This document shows positions 7,874 through 15,314 of a stretch of DNA of 30,363 nucleotides, piece after piece. Both the position numbers and the translations under genes were made by a program. Source of the stretch: a virus; IMG/VR virus record IMGVR_UViG_3300007770_000065, positions 1 through 30,363 of that record, one strand, 5' to 3'. Each line of letters starts with the position of its first letter. Position 1 is the first letter of the stretch. Below the pieces are notes generated by a model, which made no database searches, was not told the origin of the DNA, and saw only the letters and a list, made by a program, of their open reading frames with translations.

Positions 7874-7999
7874 TCACCCCTGAATATGCTGTAGACAATA
7901 AAATACCGACAAATCATTGTCTCTACACTCATTCCACTGACATGTAGTCCACGCAATAGAAAGCCCAAAAATTACAATAAACATAATCCACATTTTCAT
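7874..7999 (-). CDS. 41-residue exported or membrane micro-protein
   Basis: Frame beginning MKMWIMFIVIFGLSIAWTTC, an N-terminal hydrophobic helix or signal peptide, then WNECRDNDLSVFYCLQHIQG with two cysteines. A cysteine right after the hydrophobic stretch loosely recalls a lipobox, but the residues before it (WTT) do not fit the consensus. It starts two bases after the gp44 stop and ends nine bases before the next ATG, tight operonic spacing that supports it as real. Function unknown. Confidence 0.6.
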   Translation of the reverse strand: MKMWIMFIVIFGLSIAWTTCQWNECRDNDLSVFYCLQHIQG

Positions 8000-8000
8000 T

Positions 8001-8951
8001 TTAATTATACTCCAATTCTTTCATCAGTTCAGTTAAACAAGCAACCATGTTCAATTCCAAGTCGGCTACAAAGGCAGACTTGTATTGATAATCCGCAAGC
8101 AGAATAACTGCCTGTGGGATGCTCTGTGGCTTGACATGACCATACAACCCGTCATAAATCAAACGAAAGATTCGAGACGGATCATCATCAAGATTATCCA
8201 CCACCCACTTGCGCATGTTCTTGAAGTTCTTTTCCTTCAAGTGCTGCACAAGATCCTTAATGGTCTGTTCCGTGATAGTCGTCAGAATTCCTGCGTCAAT
8301 CTCACCAGACACAGAGTATCGCTGCAACTCATTAATCACCCGACGGAAATCGGGAAAGTATTTGGTAATCAGTTCAACAAGAACCTTTTCATTATACTTA
8401 ATCGATTCCTTATCGAGAATCTCAATGACTCTCTTGAGCAAACCTGCCGCAAGCTGTGGGCGATCCTTCTTCGCAAACCGGAAATCAATAACACTACATC
8501 GACTATGGATCGGTTCGATGATACGATTCTTAAAATTACAAGTAAGGATGAATCCGCAGTTCTTAGAGAACTCTTCAATAAACCCGCGAAGTGCGGGTTG
8601 GGTAGATTGTGGATTAAGATAGTCAGCCTCATCGAGAATGACAATCTTCCGCTTGCCCGTGGAAGTAATAGAAACACCAGACGCAAAACTTCTCACGTCG
8701 TTGCGAAGCGTGTCAATGTTTCCGCTTTCACTTCCATTAATGATAATATACTCCACACCCAACTCCTCACAGAGAGCGCGGGCAACAGTAGTCTTACCCG
8801 TACCTGCGGTCCCTGAGAGAAGAAGGTTTGGAATATCACCATTCGCAACAAACTCAAGGAAAGTATCTTTCAGTCCTCTCGGAAGAATACAATCCTCAAT
8901 GGTTCTGGGACGATATAGTTGCGACCAAATAAAATCATCACGAAGTTTCAT
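8001..8951 (-). CDS. 44: Clamp-loader ATPase gp44
   Basis: AAA+ ATPase subunit of the T4-type clamp loader, which opens and loads the gp45 ring with gp62. 316 residues, close to T4 gp44 (319). Walker A is GTAGTGKT (47-54), Walker B VILDEAD (104-110), and the SRC motif with the trans-acting arginine is at 150-152. The N-terminus (WSQLYRPRTIEDC) is the usual clamp-loader start. It lies 18 bases after the ammonium transporter stop; in T4, gp45 would be its neighbour, but here a three-gene membrane cassette lies between them. Confidence 0.96.
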   Translation of the reverse strand: MKLRDDFIWSQLYRPRTIEDCILPRGLKDTFLEFVANGDIPNLLLSGTAGTGKTTVARALCEELGVEYIIINGSESGNIDTLRNDVRSFASGVSITSTGKRKIVILDEADYLNPQSTQPALRGFIEEFSKNCGFILTCNFKNRIIEPIHSRCSVIDFRFAKKDRPQLAAGLLKRVIEILDKESIKYNEKVLVELITKYFPDFRRVINELQRYSVSGEIDAGILTTITEQTIKDLVQHLKEKNFKNMRKWVVDNLDDDPSRIFRLIYDGLYGHVKPQSIPQAVILLADYQYKSAFVADLELNMVACLTELMKELEYN

Positions 8952-8969
8952 AATATAATTATTCCTCTT

Positions 8970-10184
8970 TTATATGTTAAACGCAGTAGCGGTTCCCGTA
9001 GAACCGTTGTATGCAGAACATCCATGTTCCACAAGGTCAAGCCCAATCTCTTCTTCAACTTCTTCTACACGAATACCAATCGTACTCTTTAGTATATAGA
9101 ATAAACCATAAGAAATCAAGCCAGAAAATACCAGATATAAAGATGTTCCCAATAGCTGAATAAAGAACGAATGTTCAGCAGAGAATAATCCGACTGCCAA
9201 TGTTCCCCATACACCACAGGTGAGATGAACAGAAACAGCGCCAACCGGATCGTCAATCTTCAATACCTGATCCAATAACATAATTGACACTACAACAAGA
9301 GATCCTCCAAGCATTCCAATTATAATAGAATCTAACACTCCAACAACATCTGCACCAGCAGTGATACTGACCAAGCCAGCAAGTATTCCATTTAATGCCA
9401 TACTCAAATCAGCTTTATTCGTAATGAACAAGGACGTTACAATACTCGCAAGGCTTCCTGCCGCAGCAGCCAGACACGTTGTAACTAGAACATAAGAAGT
9501 TAGCGCAGGGTCAGCGGAAAGAACAGAACCGCCATTAAACCCAAACCAACCCAACCAAAGCAAAAACGTACCTACTGTTGCCATCGGCAGATTACTCGCA
9601 AAGATTCCTCTCTCTTTTCCGATGCGGCTACCTAGAAGGTATGCGCCAACCAACGCTGCCATGCCACCGAACGCATGAACAATTGTAGAACCGGCAAAAT
9701 CATAGAAACCAAGAGTATCTAAGAATCCACCGCCCCACTTCCAGCTACCCGCAATTGGATAGGCAAAAGCAACGAAGGGTATACAAAATAGTATAAATGA
9801 CTTTAGTTTAATTCTCTCTGCAACGGCACCGGACACGATAGTCAAACACGTTGCCGCAAACAATGCCTGAAATAAAAAGTCTGTCCAATAAGTATATGAA
9901 CCATCGGCATACGAAATCTCAGAACCACTAGGACCGGGATTTAAACCGAAGCCAGCAAATCCCATAATTCCATTAAAATCGCCAGGATACATTAGCGAGA
10001 ATCCACAAGCCGCATAGGTAAGTATACCTGCACAGATAATGAATACATTTTTGAATAGAATGTTTACCGTATTCTTACTCTGAGTCATACCAGACTCAAG
10101 GGCAGCAAAGCCCAAATGCATTACAAATACTAATGCTGCTGCGAGCATCATCCACACGTTATTGACTGCAAATAATTCTTCCAT
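8970..10184 (-). CDS. amt: Ammonium transporter Amt (phage-borne)
   Basis: Inner-membrane Amt/MEP/Rh-family channel for ammonium uptake, 404 residues with about eleven hydrophobic helices. Functional residues of E. coli AmtB are kept: the pore gate around Phe109 and the WFGFN motif (213-217), Asp162 in DFAGSTIVH, and the twin histidines His170 and His320. It is full length, so probably active. The ATG at 10184 has a strong GGAGG seven bases upstream; an in-frame start at 10226 is less likely. No GlnK/P-II regulator gene is beside it, so the phage copy may escape or borrow host control. A TATAAATA late promoter and a large hairpin precede it. A host-derived auxiliary metabolic gene is the natural reading; the transport role is inferred from family. 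Confidence 0.95.
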   Translation of the reverse strand: MEELFAVNNVWMMLAAALVFVMHLGFAALESGMTQSKNTVNILFKNVFIICAGILTYAACGFSLMYPGDFNGIMGFAGFGLNPGPSGSEISYADGSYTYWTDFLFQALFAATCLTIVSGAVAERIKLKSFILFCIPFVAFAYPIAGSWKWGGGFLDTLGFYDFAGSTIVHAFGGMAALVGAYLLGSRIGKERGIFASNLPMATVGTFLLWLGWFGFNGGSVLSADPALTSYVLVTTCLAAAAGSLASIVTSLFITNKADLSMALNGILAGLVSITAGADVVGVLDSIIIGMLGGSLVVVSIMLLDQVLKIDDPVGAVSVHLTCGVWGTLAVGLFSAEHSFFIQLLGTSLYLVFSGLISYGLFYILKSTIGIRVEEVEEEIGLDLVEHGCSAYNGSTGTATAFNI

Positions 10185-10288
10185 TTTAAGCACCTCCTGC
10201 TTATTCTTTGTACATACGACACGCAATTACGCCGTATAGCTACGTTTAAATTAACAGGATAATGTATAAGCAAGTCGTATGCCAACCT

Positions 10289-10344
10289 GAACCAGAACGC
10301 CCCCCTAGAGAAAGATATCTCTAGAAGGGCGTTTGGGGGGGTTC
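10289..10344 (-). promoter_or_regulatory. Large GC-rich hairpin in the amt leader
   Basis: Arms AACGCCC/GGGCGTT enclose an inner stem TAGAGA/TCTCTA, and a C-run and a G-run offer competing pairings (GAACCCCCC against GGGGGGCGTTC). No T-run follows on either strand, so it is not a canonical terminator. It begins about 25 bases after the TATAAATA box, hence near the 5' end of the late amt transcript. It could stabilise the mRNA, attenuate it, or end the upstream transcript. Confidence 0.6.
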
Positions 10345-10368
10345 AGCGTCTAACATACTTACAATAAC

Positions 10369-10376
10369 TATTTATA
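10369..10376 (-). promoter_or_regulatory. T4-type late promoter upstream of amt
   Basis: Exact TATAAATA on the minus strand, the T4 late promoter -10 element read by RNA polymerase with gp55 and the gp45 clamp. It sits in the 237-base gap between the coiled-coil gene and amt. A TTGTCA lies 16 bases upstream, so a sigma70 reading (TTGTCA-N16-TATAAA) is also possible. Confidence 0.7.
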
Positions 10377-10421
10377 CCGCACTTTCTCTTTTTGACAAAA
10401 CTTTTTAAACTATTTTGATGT

Positions 10422-10751
10422 TTATTGTGCGGATTGCTGTTTCTCGTCGTACTCCTCCACTATACTCGAAATCTTCTTTCTATAACTCTCACCCCAAAGC
10501 TCTTGTCTAAGCTTTTCCTCATTTTGTAATTGAAGCTGCCCCTCTGCCAACTTCTCTAAAATTCTTTCATGATCATGTATCTCTTCTTTCTGACTATGTA
10601 GCTCTGGAGGAGAAGGCATCTCTGAAACTATTAGGTGAGTGGCATGAGCAGTAAAAAACCACCACCCCACAAACCCAACCGCAGTAACAACAGAAACACC
10701 GGCTGCCACTTTATTTAAGTCGAAATCAAATTCTACTCTATGCTTTTTCAT
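10422..10751 (-). CDS. Membrane-anchored coiled-coil protein
   Basis: 109 residues. A short charged N-terminus is followed by one membrane helix (about residues 15-35, KVAAGVSVVTAVGFVGWWFF) and a long, highly charged region (50-109) rich in E, K, Q and L with heptad character. The topology predicts a cytoplasmic N-terminus and a periplasmic coiled coil. I do not recognise the family; a link between inner and outer membranes or a spanin-like role would fit the shape. It is transcribed after the porin gene, 32 bases from it with AAGGAG before the ATG, and before amt, which suggests joint function with these membrane proteins, but this is inference. Confidence 0.75.
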   Translation of the reverse strand: MKKHRVEFDFDLNKVAAGVSVVTAVGFVGWWFFTAHATHLIVSEMPSPPELHSQKEEIHDHERILEKLAEGQLQLQNEEKLRQELWGESYRKKISSIVEEYDEKQQSAQ

Positions 10752-10783
10752 AGAATTAAACTCCTTATTTTCGACACCTTTCC

Positions 10784-11800
10784 TTAAAAAGCGAACTGGA
10801 ATCCAATAAATCCACCATCGACATCTCCACCTGTAACTGACTTAGTGTGAAAATAATTAGCCGACAGCTTTGTCTGAGCAAGATCCGACACTACAATATT
10901 TGCTCCAGCGTCAAACCGCTCTTCTGTTCCTGTTACCCCACCATCATATTCAAACCTCTGATACCGAAAAAACGGCTGGGGCTGAAGTGCAAAGGGAACC
11001 GCGGGAATCGTTCCGTCAAGAAGATATGACGCTCCAGCAGTAAAACCGTTGCCTGCGTTCAGACCAACACCAGGGATATAAACCCGATTATCCAGATCAT
11101 AATGATTAAATACAGCATCTACATCAAGTAGACCATAGGGAATCGCGCGGCTATATGTCGTATCAACACTCACCCCAAGGTAACCATCCTGAGCCTGAAC
11201 GGCACTACCAATAGATAGACCCTTGACGGCAGCAATTCCGAAATCAACACGACCGGCAAATAGAACCTCATCATCGTTTCCGTTGAATAGACCAAGGTTA
11301 TAATCAACAGAAACCAGACCCGCTACATCAACATCACCAGAAACAGATGCTCCATCACGACGGCCATATCCATCAAGGGAAGACCACTTGGCAACAAGAC
11401 TGGCACCTTGCCACTCTGTCCATCCATAAGTGTCCAGCATCGCGTTTCGCCCGGCAGGGATCAAGAGCCGACCCACCCTGAAGTTCGCATAATCCTTGTG
11501 TAAAGGCGCATCAAAATACGCATCTAAAATATCCAGACTATTGCCATCTGTCTGAACAGAAACGCGCGCATCAAAAACCGACTTACTAAAGGTTGCTCCA
11601 AGGCGAGCATTATCTAAATTAAACTCACTCACGTCACCAGTCGCGAAGAGTGCTGCCGCTCGTGCCTTTGCGTCAAATTCCACGCCAACCCCATTGTCAG
11701 TAGTAGTGCCTTCTTCATGACCGTCTGCGAAAGAAGGATTCACGCCGATGAACATAAAACAAACAAGTGCCAAAACAAAAAACCTAATAAATCCATTCAT
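10784..11800 (-). CDS. Outer-membrane porin (porin O/P-like beta-barrel)
   Basis: 338 residues. A signal peptide (about residues 1-25, ending NPSFA before DGHEEG) is followed by alternating amphipathic strands and a C-terminal strand ending FIGFQFAF, the terminal phenylalanine used by BamA for barrel insertion. GRLLIPAGR and NLGLFNGN resemble segments of phosphate-selective porins (porin O/P family), but selectivity cannot be judged by eye. The start at ATG 11800 has AAGGAG eight bases upstream. A TATAAATA late promoter one base after the gp45 stop drives it. A phage gene for an outer-membrane channel is unusual; uptake of nutrients, altered phage adsorption or superinfection exclusion are all possible. 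Confidence 0.88.
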   Translation of the reverse strand: MNGFIRFFVLALVCFMFIGVNPSFADGHEEGTTTDNGVGVEFDAKARAAALFATGDVSEFNLDNARLGATFSKSVFDARVSVQTDGNSLDILDAYFDAPLHKDYANFRVGRLLIPAGRNAMLDTYGWTEWQGASLVAKWSSLDGYGRRDGASVSGDVDVAGLVSVDYNLGLFNGNDDEVLFAGRVDFGIAAVKGLSIGSAVQAQDGYLGVSVDTTYSRAIPYGLLDVDAVFNHYDLDNRVYIPGVGLNAGNGFTAGASYLLDGTIPAVPFALQPQPFFRYQRFEYDGGVTGTEERFDAGANIVVSDLAQTKLSANYFHTKSVTGGDVDGGFIGFQFAF

Positions 11801-11817
11801 AATTATTCTCCTTATAT

Positions 11818-11846
11818 CCAAAAACAAACTCCAGAACATCTGGAGT
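11818..11846 (-). terminator. Terminator-like hairpin in the porin leader
   Basis: Perfect 9-bp stem AACTCCAGA/TCTGGAGTT with a three-base loop, then TTGTTTTTGG on the minus strand. This would end transcripts coming from gp45. Yet it lies downstream of the late promoter at 11872-11879, so late transcripts must cross it, or it acts as a 5' leader hairpin. Confidence 0.7.
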
Positions 11847-11871
11847 TATAATCAGAGGACAAAGTTTCATT

Positions 11872-11879
11872 TATTTATA
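11872..11879 (-). promoter_or_regulatory. T4-type late promoter for porin
   Basis: Exact TATAAATA on the minus strand, starting one base after the gp45 stop and 72 bases before the porin ATG. Together with the copy before amt it puts the membrane cassette under late control. Confidence 0.75.
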
Positions 11880-12551
11880 CTACTTTGTAATTGTAGAATG
11901 TGACGATTCGCTACAGATCCAATACTCCAAGTCAATTTCCTTATGAGCAAAATGACCAATTCCGTGTCCAGAAATCTTTACATCATAGTCCCCAGGGAAT
12001 AGCTTGAGATTATCCACAATAAACGTGGCACAGAAATCGCTGATTACGTCATCTTCTACCTTCAAATCAATATCAAAACTGTTTGAAGAAACCTTCGTCT
12101 TATCTGAAACTGTGGCAACTAGCGGGCTTGTCTGAAAACTCACATGAGGAAGACTCAAAACACCCGCAGCCTTTCGGATTGCCTTGAGATTATCATGTGT
12201 AAACTCAAACACAAGATCCGCACTCGGCAAAACAATGTGATTCTGTGGGGGTGTCTTGATCAGCGTAGGATCAGTATATCCATACCGAATCTTCTGCTTG
12301 CCAGAACTCACGTCCACATATTCATCTTCAAACTCAAACACAGGATCTTCCAGAAGACTGATGGCACCCAAAAACTGATTTAGTTCATATATACCAACAT
12401 CCTTCGGGAAAACTTCGTCAACCGTTGCCTTGGCAAGAATACTGTTACCAGCAGAGATCGTAAGAATATCCGAACCCGGATTAATTACAATCGACCCCTG
12501 AATTGTCGAAAAGTTGTTAAGAATAGAAATTGTATCTTCACTGATCTTCAT
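11880..12551 (-). CDS. 45: Sliding clamp gp45
   Basis: Trimeric DNA clamp that tethers gp43 and, in T4, activates late transcription. 223 residues, near T4 gp45 (228). Starts MKISEDTISILNNFSTIQGS and keeps the clamp pattern (ILTISAGNSILAKATV, ELNQFLGAISLL, IDLEYWI). Identification rests on this pattern plus its place upstream of gp44 and gp62. I use the ATG at 12551 with AAGGTG upstream, not the in-frame start at 12584; it overlaps the preceding gene by 14 bases. The presence of a clamp fits the late promoters seen here, since T4-type late transcription needs it. Confidence 0.93.
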   Translation of the reverse strand: MKISEDTISILNNFSTIQGSIVINPGSDILTISAGNSILAKATVDEVFPKDVGIYELNQFLGAISLLEDPVFEFEDEYVDVSSGKQKIRYGYTDPTLIKTPPQNHIVLPSADLVFEFTHDNLKAIRKAAGVLSLPHVSFQTSPLVATVSDKTKVSSNSFDIDLKVEDDVISDFCATFIVDNLKLFPGDYDVKISGHGIGHFAHKEIDLEYWICSESSHSTITK

Positions 12552-12837
12552 TATTATCACCTTCTTCATTATTATTAAGTTCACTGAAATGCATCAACAA
12601 TAGAATATAATGCATTGCTTTCAATAGATCAAGTTTATTCTTACCTTTTTTTCTCCCATAACGAGCGATGTACTTCATCGCATTTCCTTGACAAAAATGC
12701 TCCGCAACACCGATTGAATTTAACAAATCTTGTATTTGAGTACCATTATCATCAACACCAACATAATGTTGACTGTATGTTTTTTCAATGTACTCTTCTA
12801 CTTCCTTCAGATTATTTATTTCATCATATTTCCACAT
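12538..12837 (-). CDS. DUF3310-like protein
   Basis: 99 residues. The central pattern QHYVGVD, then FCQGNAMKYIARYGRKKGKN and LDLLKAMHYILLL matches DUF3310 proteins of phages, sometimes annotated as nucleotide kinase-like, with the conserved GNA-KY-R-RK core. The exact role is unknown. The C-terminus is an acidic, Asn-rich tail, part of which overlaps gp45. It starts two bases after the glycosyltransferase stop with only a weak ribosome site, so coupled translation is likely. Confidence 0.82.
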   Translation of the reverse strand: MWKYDEINNLKEVEEYIEKTYSQHYVGVDDNGTQIQDLLNSIGVAEHFCQGNAMKYIARYGRKKGKNKLDLLKAMHYILLLMHFSELNNNEEGDNNEDQ

Positions 12838-12839
12838 AA

Positions 12840-13880
12840 TTATTTCTTTGTTGCCTTCTTCTTTTCCTTTCGCTTCTTCCGCCGCTCTTCCGCTTCGGCA
12901 CGTCTACGCTCTGCCCTTGTTGCCAACTGTTCCTGATTCATCTTTGGAAACGGAATTGGTTCTTGGGGAGGATTGATCTTAGGTGGCTGGATCGACAACG
13001 GCTCTCTCGGGGCAGCACCAGAACCAGCCATCTTGGCAACGGGCTTATCTACAACGCCGCCATGAGAAGCATTGGGTAGCTGCGCAATTGCAGGGAGGTT
13101 ACCTGAGAACACATAAGAACCAATATGCTGAAGCTGCATCCACGGGCACATCCAAACCTTAAAGCCAATCTTTCGTGACCACTGACAGAACATATAGTCT
13201 TCTGAGAGATATCGTCTGGACTGCGAATCAATGATGGTATCAAAGAACGCAGTAATCTCGCGAGAACCGTCAAAATGCTCTGACCTATTATGGTCTGGAA
13301 GATAGCTGGCAATATCCTTATACTCTTCGGCATACTTTTCAAACACCTTGCGCTGAACGCACATGAAGCCGGTGCCACCCTCAAGAACCTCTACGGGTTC
13401 TCCGATTGCCATCTTCTGGGCACCGCCAACAGGATTGAAAACAAAGTCTCCAACATACTGCTCAAGAGAGGCTGGGTTTCCATCCGGCGGAATACCAAAT
13501 TCTACAGCAGAAGCAATACGCTCCCAGGCAATACACTTCTTGGGATACGGACCACAAACAATATCCTTGTCCGAATCTTCAGCAGCAAGTGCTACCATCG
13601 CAAGAACATCATGGGGGTTGAATCCAATATCGCTGTCGAGAAAAACCAAATGACTAAAACCGGAACGCAGAAACTCATCACAAATATAATTTCTGGCTCG
13701 GGTGATCAAGCTCTCATTGAACAAGTAAAAGAAACGAAGTTCAATTCCCATACTGGCACACATTGCGGCAAGATCATTTGTTGCCTTGGTATACATACCA
13801 TGGCATTGACCACCATACATCGGGGTGCCGATAAAAATCTTCTTCTTCCTCATATCCTCCATAGACACTTCTAATTTCAC
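12840..13880 (-). CDS. Glycosyltransferase-like protein with basic tail
   Basis: 346 residues. Residues 14-250 look like a GT-A-fold glycosyltransferase: IFIGTPMYGG strand, ARNYICDEFL, and the DxD metal motif in VFLDSDIGF (Asp82, Asp84), later SEDYMFCQW. Residues 270-346 are Pro-rich then very Lys/Arg/Glu-rich (ERRRAEAEERRKKRKEKKK), so a nucleic-acid or membrane-surface contact is possible. The start is GTG with GGAGG eight bases upstream; the ATG one base earlier is closed at once by TGA. Similar proteins occur beside gp45 in T4-like cyanophages. The substrate (DNA base, lipopolysaccharide or virion protein) cannot be told. Confidence 0.8.
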   Translation of the reverse strand: MKLEVSMEDMRKKKIFIGTPMYGGQCHGMYTKATNDLAAMCASMGIELRFFYLFNESLITRARNYICDEFLRSGFSHLVFLDSDIGFNPHDVLAMVALAAEDSDKDIVCGPYPKKCIAWERIASAVEFGIPPDGNPASLEQYVGDFVFNPVGGAQKMAIGEPVEVLEGGTGFMCVQRKVFEKYAEEYKDIASYLPDHNRSEHFDGSREITAFFDTIIDSQSRRYLSEDYMFCQWSRKIGFKVWMCPWMQLQHIGSYVFSGNLPAIAQLPNASHGGVVDKPVAKMAGSGAAPREPLSIQPPKINPPQEPIPFPKMNQEQLATRAERRRAEAEERRKKRKEKKKATKK

Positions 13881-13909
13881 ATCAAATCCTCCAAAAAATA
13901 GCTATAATT

Positions 13910-14428
13910 TTATTGTCCGGTTGAACCAAAACCCCCAACACGATCAGAAGAAGATATTGGTCTTTCTGTTGTCTCTCCAATCCTATACCACTGATGAGCA
14001 ACAAGCTCGCCCTGTGCGATTCTCTGATTATGTATAATCCTTTTTGGGCTGTCTGAAAGATTAATTAAAGAAATAAAAATCTCTTCAACATAATCAGAGT
14101 CGATAACACCCACCTGATTAGCTAATGCCAAGCCCTCCTTAAACGACAAACCCGACCTCGAATAAATCCTAATAGAATGCCCTTCAGGAATATCAGAAAC
14201 CAATCCGGTTGGAACCAACATGCGGGCACCGGAACCAAGAATTACAGAACCCCCACCCTCCTCTCTGACAATATTGGATTGAAATAAACTATTGTCCGCA
14301 ATCTTGAGTTCCGTTCCGGGCTTCAAATACGCATGAAAATCGAAACACGCAGACTCTCCTGTTGCCTTGATCGGTAAAGTAACATCATCATGTAGCCTGT
14401 AAAAAAATAAATTACCAAGTCCGCGCAT
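13910..14428 (-). CDS. dut: dUTPase
   Basis: Trimeric dUTP diphosphatase: dUTP to dUMP plus pyrophosphate, limiting uracil in phage DNA and feeding thymidylate synthesis. 172 residues, with all five motifs: ATGESACFDFHA (22-33), RSGLSFKEG (91-99), NQVGVIDSDYVEEI (104-117), RIAQGELV (136-143) and RVGGFGSTG (163-171). The catalytic Asp lies in motif 3. An insertion around residues 40-65 lengthens it over the ~150-residue norm. The ATG shares one base with the preceding stop (TAATG). Confidence 0.96.
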   Translation of the reverse strand: MRGLGNLFFYRLHDDVTLPIKATGESACFDFHAYLKPGTELKIADNSLFQSNIVREEGGGSVILGSGARMLVPTGLVSDIPEGHSIRIYSRSGLSFKEGLALANQVGVIDSDYVEEIFISLINLSDSPKRIIHNQRIAQGELVAHQWYRIGETTERPISSSDRVGGFGSTGQ

Positions 14429-14730
14429 TAATTACCCTCCTCTTTTTGTAGCGTCTCCCAAGCCGATGTCCAAAGCTCTTCTCTTTGCTTTCGCATCTCC
14501 TCAGGAAGACACCGCTTATCAAACGCTTGACGATCGTCAATCGTTTCTTCAAAATCCTCATGCACAATATATTGTGCGCGAGAAGGACTACAAAGAATAT
14601 GCCTCCGTTGATGACCAAAAACCAAGGGTGCCGTTCCATAGGCAATGGCTTCCAGCATCGTCGCATCTTCATACGAATCAACATTCTCACCACACTTATC
14701 GCAAGGGCTGGGATAGGTCAAGTTTTCCAT
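14428..14730 (-). CDS. Hypothetical protein with one CxxC
   Basis: 100 residues. A CDKCG knuckle at residues 10-14 could bind metal together with other ligands, but the only later cysteines (ILCS and KRCL) are single. The C-terminal half is helical and charged (EEMRKQREELWTSAWETLQKEE). No family recognised. It lies between the small membrane protein and dUTPase with one-base junctions on both sides, so it is part of this operon. Confidence 0.75.
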   Translation of the reverse strand: MENLTYPSPCDKCGENVDSYEDATMLEAIAYGTAPLVFGHQRRHILCSPSRAQYIVHEDFEETIDDRQAFDKRCLPEEMRKQREELWTSAWETLQKEEGN

Positions 14731-14731
14731 T

Positions 14732-14917
14732 CTAATTAAACCTCTTCATAAAGTCAACAAAAAAACCAGCATTGGCGAGCGCATAGGCACCAAAAATAAT
14801 AGCCAGACTCGGCTCACCTTGTCTCAGGTAGGCTATTGCCTGCCCGACATAAAGAACACCCGTAATAACCAGAGGCGCAGGGGAATCCGTCAGCGCCCGA
14901 ACAACAAAATCAACCAT
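14732..14917 (-). CDS. 61-residue small membrane protein
   Basis: Two hydrophobic stretches (about residues 13-31 and 37-54) separated by LRQGEPS predict a two-helix hairpin in the inner membrane, ending in a basic KRFN. Similar architecture occurs in small holins, yet nothing specific supports lysis. It lies one base upstream of the next gene start and is cotranscribed with dut. Confidence 0.7.
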   Translation of the reverse strand: MVDFVVRALTDSPAPLVITGVLYVGQAIAYLRQGEPSLAIIFGAYALANAGFFVDFMKRFN

Positions 14918-14918
14918 C

Positions 14919-15293
14919 TCAATTACCCATCTTAGCCAGACGGCGAGAACGCGCTCGCAACCACAAAAACTTCTGAATTTCTTTTGAAACAGGATCGTTG
15001 TGCCTGTTAAACACAGAAGGAGCTGCGGTAATCCCTAGCTTGGCAGCCTCTTCCAACTTAAAGAAATCGGGAACCTCATCAAACGAAAACGTGATAGTCG
15101 ATCCATCGCCACGCACAATCCCAAACACCGGATTGCGGTTTTCATCAGTCCGCCACCCTGCCTTACACGTACCATGCTCAAAGGCACTCGGGCACATATC
15201 TTCAATTTGAAGAGAGCGTTTCAATGCTACCATTCCATCATTAGACTTTTTACGAAGCTCAAAGAGCTTTTTCAATTCTTCATCATATTTCAT
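14919..15293 (-). CDS. Hypothetical protein, 124 residues
   Basis: Soluble protein beginning MKYDEELKKLFELRKKSND, with a helical N-terminus, two cysteines (MCPSAFEHGTCKAGW) in a possible metal or disulfide loop, and a basic C-terminus (WLRARSRRLAKMGN). I recognise no family. The start is the first ATG of the frame. It precedes the 61-residue membrane protein by one base. Confidence 0.75.
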   Translation of the reverse strand: MKYDEELKKLFELRKKSNDGMVALKRSLQIEDMCPSAFEHGTCKAGWRTDENRNPVFGIVRGDGSTITFSFDEVPDFFKLEEAAKLGITAAPSVFNRHNDPVSKEIQKFLWLRARSRRLAKMGN

Positions 15294-15314
15294 AACAAAA
15301 TTCCTATCAGCTAA

